NCBI GenBank assembly: GCA_045804265.1
Contig: JBJMNK010000073.1
Coordinates: 1-30,010, forward strand
Direction of reading: 5' to 3'
DNA length: 30,010 nucleotides
DNA from: JABFXC01 sp045804265
GTDB lineage: Bacteria; Gemmatimonadota; Gemmatimonadetes; Gemmatimonadales; Gemmatimonadaceae
Shown here: one piece after another, positions 8,344 to 15,364 of the stretch
How positions within the stretch are numbered: the stretch's first letter is position 1
Layout: each line of letters starts with the position of its first letter
Translations under genes and position numbers: made by a program
Notes under the pieces: model-generated
Database searches by the model: none
Told to the model about the DNA's origin: nothing
What the model saw: the letters and a program-made list of their open reading frames with translations, nothing else

Positions 8344-9839
8344 GATGCCGCCCCCTCGGCGATCTCTGCCCGGCGCGCTGCCGGGCGGCGCCCCTGCACC
8401 CGCGTCGGCAGGTTGATCGTGAACGTCGTCCCGACTCCGGGTTCGCTCTCGCAGGAGAGCGTGCCGCCATGGGCCTCGACGATCTCCTTCGCGATCGCCA
8501 GCCCGAGCCCTGTCCCCTTCTGCGACGCGCTGTCCTGGTTGTCCGCCTGGTAGAACTTCTCGAAGATGTGCGGCAGCTGCTCACCCGGAATGCCCGCGCC
8601 CGTGTCGTGGACCTCGATCACCACCGTGTCGTCCTGCCGCTCGGCGTTGAGCCCGACGTGGCCACCGGCGGCGGTGAACTTGATCGCGTTCGACAACAGG
8701 TTGCCGAGCACCTCGCTCATCCGGTCGGCGTCCCACAGCACCTCGTGCGGCGCGTCATCGCTCCAGGTGACGTGCAGTCCGATGCCGCGCTGCTGCGCGA
8801 GCACGCGGAAGCCGGCCTCGAGCTCGACGAGGAACGCGCGCAGCTCGATCGGCCGCGGCGCGATCGACCCGCCGCCGGCCTCGAACCGGCTGACGTCGAG
8901 CAGCTGCTTGGAGAGTCGCGCCAATGTCTGCGCCTGCGTCTCGACGGTGCGCAGGATCTCGCTCTGCTGCGGCGTCAACTCTCCGTACGCCCCGTCTTCC
9001 ATTAGCTGCAGGTAGCCAAGGATCACGTTGATCGGCGTCTTCAGTTCGTGTGACGCGATCGAGACGAACTCCGCTTTCAGCTTGTCGAGCTCCGCGAGCT
9101 GCTTTGCCATCCGCTCATACGACAGCGCGAGTCGTCCGAACTCGTCGCGACGCGTCGGGTTCACCGCCAGCTTGTACTCGAACTCGCCCTCGGCGATCTG
9201 GTGCATCCCGTGCTCGAACTCGCGCACCGGCCGGCTGATCGCGCGCATCAGCCAGGCCGCGATGAGCGTCGCGAGCAGGATGGCACCGCTGGCGGCGAGC
9301 GCCGCGACGCGTCCTGCTTCCTCGACCGCCGCTGCTGTCTCCTCGACGCGCTGGCTCGTCCGCTCACGGAGCGACCGCTCGGCGATCGCGACCACACGCT
9401 CGACGCGCCCGATCGCCGGGACGACACGCGTCGTCGAGATGCGCTCGGCATCCACGCCGTGATTGCCGAGCGCGGCGAGATACTCGTCGGGTGCGGTCTG
9501 CGCGACTTCCTTCGACGCCGTGCGAATGTCGCGCGCCGCGGTGTCGAGATCATAACGCTCGAGGCTGTCCGCCATCGACGCGATCGCGTCGATGGCGTGC
9601 GTCATCGCGTCGCGGCTGCCGGCATCGTGGACGAAGAGGAGCGCCGTCTCCGCGCGGCGAAGGTCGTCGACCGACGAACGGATGCGTCCGAGCAGGAGCG
9701 ACGCCGCGAATTCGCGATCGCGAAGTGAGCGCGTCGCGCGGTGCACTCCCTGCAGCGACTGGTACGAGATCGCGACCGGCGCGATCAGGAGCAGCAGAAT
9801 CGCGCCCAGTGCGAGCGCGAGTTTCGCGCGAATCGTCAT
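8340..9839 (-). CDS. Membrane sensor histidine kinase
   Basis: This is a predicted inner-membrane sensor that autophosphorylates on histidine and passes the phosphate to a response regulator. Visible in order: TM1 (about 6-24), a helical periplasmic sensor of about 150 residues, TM2 (about 178-198), HAMP (199-250), a HisKA box SHELKTPIN with H264, and a HATPase domain with the N box (NLLSNAIKF, 380-388), DTGAG (412-416) and GTGLGL (442-447). I chose the ATG that starts MTIRAKLALAL, since the longer reading adds about 60 residues of low-quality sequence before TM1. No Shine-Dalgarno is obvious. No cognate regulator gene is next to it. The downstream lipoprotein overlaps its stop. Confidence 0.93.
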   Translation of the reverse strand: MTIRAKLALALGAILLLLIAPVAISYQSLQGVHRATRSLRDREFAASLLLGRIRSSVDDLRRAETALLFVHDAGSRDAMTHAIDAIASMADSLERYDLDTAARDIRTASKEVAQTAPDEYLAALGNHGVDAERISTTRVVPAIGRVERVVAIAERSLRERTSQRVEETAAAVEEAGRVAALAASGAILLATLIAAWLMRAISRPVREFEHGMHQIAEGEFEYKLAVNPTRRDEFGRLALSYERMAKQLAELDKLKAEFVSIASHELKTPINVILGYLQLMEDGAYGELTPQQSEILRTVETQAQTLARLSKQLLDVSRFEAGGGSIAPRPIELRAFLVELEAGFRVLAQQRGIGLHVTWSDDAPHEVLWDADRMSEVLGNLLSNAIKFTAAGGHVGLNAERQDDTVVIEVHDTGAGIPGEQLPHIFEKFYQADNQDSASQKGTGLGLAIAKEIVEAHGGTLSCESEPGVGTTFTINLPTRVQGRRPAARRAEIAEGAAS

Positions 9840-9871
9840 CGCGCGAGCGTGACGGGGCGCATGCAAGCCGC

Positions 9872-9889
9872 GTTTCGGATCACCGAAAC
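9872..9889. repeat. Short perfect hairpin in the kinase/asnS intergenic region
   Basis: GTTTCGG (9872-9878) and CCGAAAC (9883-9889) form a 7-bp perfect stem with a 4-base loop, 33 bases upstream of the kinase start. It could be an operator or a leader hairpin for the kinase. The rest of the 273-base divergent region (9840-10112) shows only the asnS promoter candidate. Confidence 0.35.
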
Positions 9890-10054
9890 AGAGTGGCTCG
9901 CCAGAGGCATCGTATCCGGCAGGGTCGTTCCCGGTCGTGCGTGAAGGAGCAGGGTCGCGCCGCGCACCGCCGTCGGCGTGGGACGCGTGCCGCGCGAGCG
10001 GCGGACTACATGTAATCGAGCCTTGCAACTGCTACGCCGCAACCCGGGTGAGCG

Positions 10055-10083
10055 TTGACCCCACCCGCTGCCCCGGATAGCTT
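10055..10083 (+). promoter_or_regulatory. Candidate asnS promoter
   Basis: TTGACC (10055-10060) and TAGCTT (10078-10083) are separated by 17 bases and lie 29 bases before the asnS ATG. The -35 matches sigma-70 consensus in five of six positions; the -10 matches in three. Confidence 0.45.
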
Positions 10084-10112
10084 CGGTGACTCCCCTCAAT
10101 GAACCAGTACCA

Positions 10113-11417
10113 ATGAGCTCTCCCACGTTCGCGAGAATCGAGGAGCTGAAGACGCACGCCGGGCAGACGGTGACGGTCCGCGGCTGGGTCACCCATCTCC
10201 GTTCTTCCGGAAAAATTGCCTTCATCGTCCTCCGCGACGGAAGTGGGTCGCTGCAGGCGGTCCTCGTCAAGAACCAGGTCTCGCCCGAGAGCTGGGCCCG
10301 TTTCGCCGAGCTGACGCAGGAGACCTCGATCGCCGTCACCGGCGAAGTGCGCATCGACGCGCGCGCGCCGGGCGGCGTCGAGATGGGCGCGAACGAGCTG
10401 CAGATCCTTGGCGCGAGCCCGATCGACTATCCGATCCAGCCCAAGGAGCACGGCGTCGATTTTCTCATGGACCATCGCCACTTCTGGCTGCGCAGCCCGC
10501 GCCAGGCGGCGATCATGCGCGTTCGCAACGAGATCGAGCAGGGGATCCACGACTTATTCTACGAGCGTGGCTTCCTGCGCATCGACACGCCGATCCTGAC
10601 CGCGGCGATCGGCGAACGCAGTGGTCTCTTCGCCACCGAATACTTCGACGAAGGGACCGCCTATCTCGCGCAGACCGGTCAGCTCTATGGCGAAGCCGCG
10701 GCCGCCGCGTTCGGAAAGATCTACACCTTCGGCCCGACGTTTCGCGCCGAGAAGTCGAAGACGCGCCGCCACCTCACCGAGTTCTGGATGATCGAGCCCG
10801 AAGTCGCGTTCAACGATTCGGCGGCGAACATGCGACTCCAGGAAGATTTCGTGTCGTACCTCGTGCAGCGCTGCCTGGAGCGCCGTAAGGCAGAGCTGCT
10901 CGAGCTCGAGCGCGACCTCGCGCCGCTCGAGCGGGTCAAGCCGCCATTCGTGCGCCTCGACTACGGCGACGCGGTCACTCTCGTCCAGAAGAAGGGCAGC
11001 ACCACGCAGTGGGGCGAGGACCTCGGCGCCGAGGACGAGGCGCTGATCGTCGCCGACTATGACCGCCCCGTCTTCGTGATGAACTATCCGAAGGAAGCGA
11101 AGGCGTTCTACATGAAGGAGAATCCCGACGATCCGCGGACGGTACTCTGCGACGACTGCCTCGCCCCGGAAGGCTACGGCGAGATCATCGGTGGCTCACA
11201 GCGCGAGGACGACTACGACAAGCTCGTGAAGCGCATCCAGGAGGAAGGCCTCCCGATGGAGGCTTACGGCTGGTACCTCGACCTGCGGAAGTACGGCACA
11301 TTCGTCCACGCCGGCTTCGGCCTCGGCCTCGAGCGAACGGTCGCATGGATCTGCGGTCTGCCTCACGTCCGCGAAGCGATCCCGTTCGCGAGGATGATGC
11401 ATAGGCTTCGCCCGTAG
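10113..11417 (+). CDS. asnS: Asparaginyl-tRNA synthetase
   Basis: AsnRS is a class IIb enzyme that charges tRNA-Asn. The 434-residue protein has the N-terminal OB-fold anticodon domain (VTVRGWVTHLRSSGKIAFIVLRD), then the class II core. Motif 2 lies near 210-230 (FRAEKSKTRRHLTEFWMIE), and motif 3 near 400-410 (GFGLGLERTVAWI), followed by the C-terminal R-x2-P ending. The overall spacing and the end IPFARMMHRLRP fit AsnRS rather than AspRS. An in-frame GTG at 10086 would add nine residues (TPLNEPVP...), but the ATG at 10113 gives the usual N-terminus. The gene stands alone between a divergent kinase and a convergent mazG. Its stop lies 11 bases before a 172-bp hairpin repeat. Confidence 0.95.
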   Translation: MSSPTFARIEELKTHAGQTVTVRGWVTHLRSSGKIAFIVLRDGSGSLQAVLVKNQVSPESWARFAELTQETSIAVTGEVRIDARAPGGVEMGANELQILGASPIDYPIQPKEHGVDFLMDHRHFWLRSPRQAAIMRVRNEIEQGIHDLFYERGFLRIDTPILTAAIGERSGLFATEYFDEGTAYLAQTGQLYGEAAAAAFGKIYTFGPTFRAEKSKTRRHLTEFWMIEPEVAFNDSAANMRLQEDFVSYLVQRCLERRKAELLELERDLAPLERVKPPFVRLDYGDAVTLVQKKGSTTQWGEDLGAEDEALIVADYDRPVFVMNYPKEAKAFYMKENPDDPRTVLCDDCLAPEGYGEIIGGSQREDDYDKLVKRIQEEGLPMEAYGWYLDLRKYGTFVHAGFGLGLERTVAWICGLPHVREAIPFARMMHRLRP

Positions 11418-11428
11418 CGCCTTGACTC

Positions 11429-11600
11429 GCTATGACACTGCGATGAAGAGATGATCGAGACTCCGATAGAGAGATAAGACAGGAGAGAACCCGCCAGGCG
11501 GAACGGCAACCGTGGGCGTGCCGGCAATCGCAATCGTTGTTTCGTCGCTTGTCTCTCCTCCCTCGATCGGAGTCTCGATCATCTCTCGTCGCCGTGTTGA
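11429..11600. repeat. 172-bp hairpin repeat, copy 1
   Basis: This element aligns without gaps to 19090-19261, about 145 of 172 positions identical. Its ends are inverted repeats: a perfect 21-bp stem pairs 11447-11467 with 11566-11586, extending imperfectly outward to ACAC/GTGT at the tips. Differences between copies cluster between the arms, except for an invariant block CAATCGTTGTTTCGTCGCT (11531-11549). It sits between convergent genes and starts 11 bases after asnS. Its right end supplies the last seven codons and the stop of mazG. No transposase is encoded, so it may be a MITE-like element, a REP-type repeat, a bidirectional terminator or a structured RNA. Confidence 0.85.
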
Positions 11601-12385
11601 CCAGCGTCCCGGCGCGACAGCTTGACCTCATCCCACAACTCATCGAGCACACTCAGTCCCGCGCTCTTCACGTCGATCCCTCTCGCCTTCGCGAGCAACT
11701 CGACCGCTTCGAACCGGCGCGCGAACTTGGTGTTCGCCCGGTCGAGTGCGACCGACGCATGAACGCCTGCCTTGCGGCAGAGATTCACCGCGGCAAAGAG
11801 CAGGTCTCCGAGCTCGTCCTCCAGGCGGTCGACGCGCGCGGCTGACTCGGTCACGCTTTCGTCAGGATGCGCGGTGAGCTCGTCGCGCACTTCGCGCAGC
11901 TCCTCCTCGACCTTCTCCGCCGGACCGGATGCGTCGGGCCAGTCGAAGCCGACGCCGGCGGCGCGATCCTGCAGCCGGTGCGCCCGGTGCAGCGCGGGAA
12001 GATCGACGGGCAATCCATCGACGATCGACACGCGCGTCTTCGCCTTCATCCTTTCCCACGCCACCTTTTCGCCGTCGCCATAGAGGTGGGGATGTCGTGC
12101 GCGCATCTTGGCGATCAGCGTATCGGCCACGTCGCGCAGGCTGAACGCGCCGCGCTCTTCGGCGATCACTGAGTGAAAGAGCACCTGCAGCAGCAGGTCG
12201 CCGAGCTCCGCGCGAATCTCGGCGTCGTTCTCCGCGCGCAGCGCGTCGTCGAGCTCGTGCGCTTCCTCGATCAGGTATGGACGCAGCGACTGGTGCGTCT
12301 GCGCTGCGTCCCAGTCGCAACGCGCGCGCAGGTCGCGCATCAGCGCGAGCGTATCATCAAGCGACGATTCGTCTTGCATGGCCAT
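11579..12385 (-). CDS. mazG: Nucleoside triphosphate pyrophosphohydrolase MazG
   Basis: MazG hydrolyses NTPs and dNTPs to monophosphate and pyrophosphate, as a house-cleaning enzyme and modulator of ppGpp levels. The 268-residue protein has the tandem MazG layout. Repeat 1 has the metal motif with EE at 40-41, E44 and ELGD at 60-63 within the hallmark LRPYLIEEAHEL...ELGDLLLQVLFH. Repeat 2 has EEELREVRDEL and LEDELGDLLFAAVNL. Two ATGs are possible, 12385 and 12379 (MQDESS), neither with a clear Shine-Dalgarno. The last seven codons (QHGDER plus one) and the stop lie inside the 172-bp repeat, so the C-terminal tail was set by that element. It is divergent from alr with 30 bases between starts. 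Confidence 0.95.
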   Translation of the reverse strand: MAMQDESSLDDTLALMRDLRARCDWDAAQTHQSLRPYLIEEAHELDDALRAENDAEIRAELGDLLLQVLFHSVIAEERGAFSLRDVADTLIAKMRARHPHLYGDGEKVAWERMKAKTRVSIVDGLPVDLPALHRAHRLQDRAAGVGFDWPDASGPAEKVEEELREVRDELTAHPDESVTESAARVDRLEDELGDLLFAAVNLCRKAGVHASVALDRANTKFARRFEAVELLAKARGIDVKSAGLSVLDELWDEVKLSRRDAGQHGDER

Positions 12386-12402
12386 GGGGTGGTCCGTATA
12401 CT
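12374..12402 (+). promoter_or_regulatory. alr operon promoter inside the mazG 5' end
   Basis: TTGCAT (12374-12379) and TATACT (12397-12402) are separated by exactly 17 bases. The -10 matches consensus in five of six positions. Its -10 core GTATAC (12396-12401) is palindromic, so the same bases could serve the divergent mazG. The alr ATG begins 13 bases after the -10, which leaves a leader of only about 6-7 bases and no room for a Shine-Dalgarno. Confidence 0.55.
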
Positions 12403-12415
12403 AAGCCCGCGTCGA

Positions 12416-13504
12416 ATGACAGAGCAACCGAGTGACACTAGCCGCGCCTGGGTCGAGGTCGACCTCGGCGCGTTGCGTCGAAATGGGGGCGCGATTGCGC
12501 GCCATGCAGGCGTTCCGCTCCTTCCAATGGTGAAGGCGGACGCATACGGCCTCGGGGCCGTCGCGGCCGTGCGCGCGCTCGAGCCACTCTCACCGTGGGG
12601 CTACGGCGTTGCGATGCCGAGTGAAGGACGCGCGCTTCGCGACGCCGGCATCGAGCGGTCGATCCTCGTCTTCTCGCCGATCCTGCCCGGCGATTTCGCC
12701 GCCACGCGTGAGGCGCGCCTCACGCCGGTCCTCGGGGATGCGACCACGATCGCGGCCTGGGTCGAGTCGGGTGGCGGCGATTGGCACCTCGGTATCGATA
12801 CCGGAATGTCGCGCGCCGGAACGAGGTGGGATCGCGTCGGCGATCTCGCGGAGCTCGTTCGCGCCGCGCCGCCCGAGGGCGCGTGTACGCATTGCCAGAA
12901 CGGCGCCGATACGACGAGCGTCAGGCAGCAGCGCGAGCGCTTCGACATCGCCGTCGCAATGCTGCCGCGTCGCCCGGCTCTGCTCCACGCCGAGAACGGC
13001 CCCGCTGTCGAGCATCTCGACGCTCCGTCGACGATGGACTTCGTCCGCCCCGGAATCTTCCTCTACGGCGTCTCGAGCGGTCACGGTGCGCGCATCGAGC
13101 CGGAGCCGGTGGTGAGCGTTCGCGCGCGGGTGGTCGAGGTGCGGAGCGTGCCTGACGGTGCCGGCGTCAGCTACAACGAAACCTGGCACGCGCGCGGGCC
13201 GCGGCGCATCGCCACGCTGTCGATCGGCTACGCCGACGGCTACCGCCGCGCACTCTCGAGTCGCGGTGTCGTGCTGATCAACGGCGTGCGCACCATCGTC
13301 GCCGGGCTCGTGACGATGGACATGACGATGGTCGACGTCACCGCCGCGGCCTGCGCGCCGGGCGACGTCGCGACGCTCATCGGTGAGTCGGACCCCGACC
13401 GCCTAACGGTCGCCGATGTCGCCGCGACCGGGGAGCTCTCGCCCTACGAGCTGCTCACGGGCCTCGGGCCGCGCCTGCCGCGCATCTACGAGCGCGCGGC
13501 GTGA
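12416..13504 (+). CDS. alr: Alanine racemase
   Basis: Alr is a PLP enzyme that makes D-alanine for peptidoglycan. The 362-residue protein has the PLP lysine K40 in MVKADAYGLG and the second catalytic base Y253 in GVSYNETW. MSRAG (131-135) and RPGIFLYG (211-218) are family motifs. The HAENGPAV segment replaces the more common H-x-ANS form. An open frame extends far upstream into mazG, but the ATG at 12416 gives the normal N-terminus AWVEVDLGAL and follows the promoter at 12374-12402. It heads a seven-gene run; its stop overlaps the deoB start as GTGA. Confidence 0.95.
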   Translation: MTEQPSDTSRAWVEVDLGALRRNGGAIARHAGVPLLPMVKADAYGLGAVAAVRALEPLSPWGYGVAMPSEGRALRDAGIERSILVFSPILPGDFAATREARLTPVLGDATTIAAWVESGGGDWHLGIDTGMSRAGTRWDRVGDLAELVRAAPPEGACTHCQNGADTTSVRQQRERFDIAVAMLPRRPALLHAENGPAVEHLDAPSTMDFVRPGIFLYGVSSGHGARIEPEPVVSVRARVVEVRSVPDGAGVSYNETWHARGPRRIATLSIGYADGYRRALSSRGVVLINGVRTIVAGLVTMDMTMVDVTAAACAPGDVATLIGESDPDRLTVADVAATGELSPYELLTGLGPRLPRIYERAA

Positions 13505-14670
13505 CGCGCCGCGCGCTCATCCTCGTCCTCGACGGCGTCGGCGCCGGTGCCGCTCCCGACGCGGCGGCGTACGGCGATGTCGGCAGCGACACGCTCGGCA
13601 ACCTCGCGCGCGCGGTGGGCGGCTTGTCGCTCCCGAATCTCGAGGCGGCGGGACTCGGCCACATCAAGCAGATCGCCGGCGTCGCGGCGGTGTCGTCGCC
13701 GCGCGGAGCGACGGGGATGATGTGTCCGCGCAGTGCCGGCAAGGACAGCACGACCGGACATTGGGAGATCGCCGGCGTCCATCTCGCCAAGCCATTTCCC
13801 ACGTACCCTAACGGATTTCCGGCAGACATCATCAGCCGGTTCGAGCAGGAGACGGGGCGCGGCGTCATCGGCAACGTCGTCGGCAGCGGGACTGCGATCA
13901 TCGACGACTTCGGCGCCGAGCATGTCCGCACCGGAAAGCTCATCGTCTACACGTCCGCCGATTCTGTCTTTCAGGTGGCGGCCCACGAGTCGATCGTCCC
14001 GCTCCCCGAGCTCTACGCGGCGTGCGAGAAAGCGCGCGCGATGCTCGTTGCGCCGAACGACGTCTCCCGTGTGATCGCCCGCCCGTTCACCGGCGAGGCT
14101 GGTGCGTTCAAGCGGACCGCCAACCGTCGCGACTTCTCGATCGCTCCACCCGGCGAGACGCTCCTCGATGCGCTCGCCGCTCGCGGAATCCCGCGCACCG
14201 GCGTGGGAAAAGTCGACGATCTCTTCGCCGGACGGAACATCCGCACTCAGCACACGAGCTCGAACGCCGAGGGGATCGAGTTGATCCTGAAATGGATTCG
14301 CAGCGAACAGGTTGGGCTTTGCTTCGCCAATCTGGTAGATTTCGATCAGCTCTTCGGGCACAGAAACGACGTTGCGGGGTTTTATGCTGCGCTCCGCGAG
14401 CTCGACCGTGCTCTGCCTTCGATGCTCGACGCCCTTCGCGAGGACGATCTCCTGTTCATCACCGCCGACCACGGCAACGACCCGACGACCGCATCCACCG
14501 ATCACGCGCGAGAGTGCGTGCCGTTGCTGGTGCTCGGTCCCGCGGTGCGTCCCGTCTCGCTCGGCGTGCTCGAGACGTTCTCCGATCTCGGCGCGACCGT
14601 GGCGGACTGGCTCGGGATCTCTTTCCGCGGCCGCGGAAAGTCGTTCGCTCCGGTGGCGATCAACGGATGA
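13501..14670 (+). CDS. deoB: Phosphopentomutase DeoB
   Basis: DeoB interconverts ribose- or deoxyribose-1-phosphate with the 5-phosphates, linking nucleoside phosphorolysis to central metabolism. The 389-residue protein belongs to the alkaline-phosphatase superfamily: metal ligand D11 in LVLDGVGAG, phospho-acceptor threonine at T84/T85 in GKDSTTGHWE, and ITADHGNDPT near the C-terminus for the second metal cluster. Length is typical for the family. The GTG start overlaps the alr stop (GTGA), and its own stop overlaps the cdd start (ATGA), so it lies within a coupled operon. With cdd and a microcompartment vertex gene next, it points to nucleoside catabolism. Confidence 0.96.
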   Translation: MTRRALILVLDGVGAGAAPDAAAYGDVGSDTLGNLARAVGGLSLPNLEAAGLGHIKQIAGVAAVSSPRGATGMMCPRSAGKDSTTGHWEIAGVHLAKPFPTYPNGFPADIISRFEQETGRGVIGNVVGSGTAIIDDFGAEHVRTGKLIVYTSADSVFQVAAHESIVPLPELYAACEKARAMLVAPNDVSRVIARPFTGEAGAFKRTANRRDFSIAPPGETLLDALAARGIPRTGVGKVDDLFAGRNIRTQHTSSNAEGIELILKWIRSEQVGLCFANLVDFDQLFGHRNDVAGFYAALRELDRALPSMLDALREDDLLFITADHGNDPTTASTDHARECVPLLVLGPAVRPVSLGVLETFSDLGATVADWLGISFRGRGKSFAPVAING

Positions 14671-15080
14671 CGGCTCTCGACCGGGCGACGATCGACAAGC
14701 TCCGCGCCGCCGCGACCGAAGCGATGAACCGCGCCTACGCGCCGTACTCGCGCTTCCAGGTCGGCGCCGCGCTCCTCGCGCGCGACGGCTCGATCGTCGG
14801 CGGCTGCAATGTCGAGAACGCGTCGTACGGCGCGGCGATCTGCGCCGAGCGGACGGCGGTGACGTCGGCGGTCGCGCGCGGGCTGCGCGAGTTCGATGCG
14901 CTCGTACTCGTCACCAACGCCAGCGAACCGACGCCGCCGTGCGGCATCTGTCGCCAGGTGCTCGTCGAGTTCGCGCCGGAGCTGCCGATCGTGAGCTTCG
15001 CCGGTCGTGAAGAAGCGCGCTGGTCTCTGGCCGACCTCATGCCGCAGCCCTTCGTCCCCGAATCGATGGAGCGCGCATGA
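14667..15080 (+). CDS. cdd: Cytidine deaminase
   Basis: Cdd deaminates cytidine and deoxycytidine to uridine and deoxyuridine, feeding pyrimidine salvage. The 137-residue protein is the short tetrameric type. Zinc ligands are C59 (in CAE), C92 and C95 (in PCGIC), with catalytic E61, and the substrate motif N48-x-E50-N51 is present. The ATG overlaps the deoB stop (ATGA). The stop overlaps the next start (ATGA). This fixes the start even though an open frame runs far upstream inside deoB. Confidence 0.96.
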   Translation: MTALDRATIDKLRAAATEAMNRAYAPYSRFQVGAALLARDGSIVGGCNVENASYGAAICAERTAVTSAVARGLREFDALVLVTNASEPTPPCGICRQVLVEFAPELPIVSFAGREEARWSLADLMPQPFVPESMERA

Positions 15081-15364
15081 AGCTGGGCAAGGTGGTCGGG
15101 ACAGTCGTCGCCACGCGGAAGGATCCGTCGCTCGCTTCGCTCAAGCTGCTGGTGGTCGAGAACATGACGACCGCGCTCGAGAAGGAGGGCGGCTACGTCG
15201 TCGCGGTCGACAGTGTCGGAGCGGGTGTTGGTGAGGTTGTGTTGTACGCCACCGGGAGCTCGGCCCGCCTGACGGCGGTGACGAAGGACCGGCCGGTGGA
15301 TGCCGTGATCATGGGAATCGTTGATTGCTTCGACGTCGAGGGCAAGAGTGTCAGTCTGGCGTAA
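15077..15364 (+). CDS. Bacterial microcompartment vertex protein (EutN/CcmL family)
   Basis: Proteins of this family form pentamers that cap the vertices of bacterial microcompartment shells. The 95-residue protein is full length for a single-domain BMC-P and carries the family core: MKLGKVVGTVVATRKDP at the N-terminus, GAGVGEVVLYATGSSAR (48-64) and DAVIMGIVD (75-83). It overlaps cdd as ATGA and is followed by a lipoprotein gene that overlaps its last 17 bases. No hexameric shell protein or aldehyde dehydrogenase is in the window, so the other shell parts must lie elsewhere, or this pentamer has another role. Adjacency to deoB and cdd suggests a sugar-phosphate or deoxyribose compartment; that is inference. 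Confidence 0.9.
   Translation: MKLGKVVGTVVATRKDPSLASLKLLVVENMTTALEKEGGYVVAVDSVGAGVGEVVLYATGSSARLTAVTKDRPVDAVIMGIVDCFDVEGKSVSLA

Noticed and set aside
9840..10028. N-terminal extension of the sensor kinase
   Set aside because: The extra 60 or so residues are Arg/Pro/Gly-rich without homology signals and precede a normal first membrane helix starting at the ATG at 9839.
9836..10354. Minus-strand frame across the asnS 5' end
   Set aside because: Overlaps the certain asnS N-terminus and shows no family motif.
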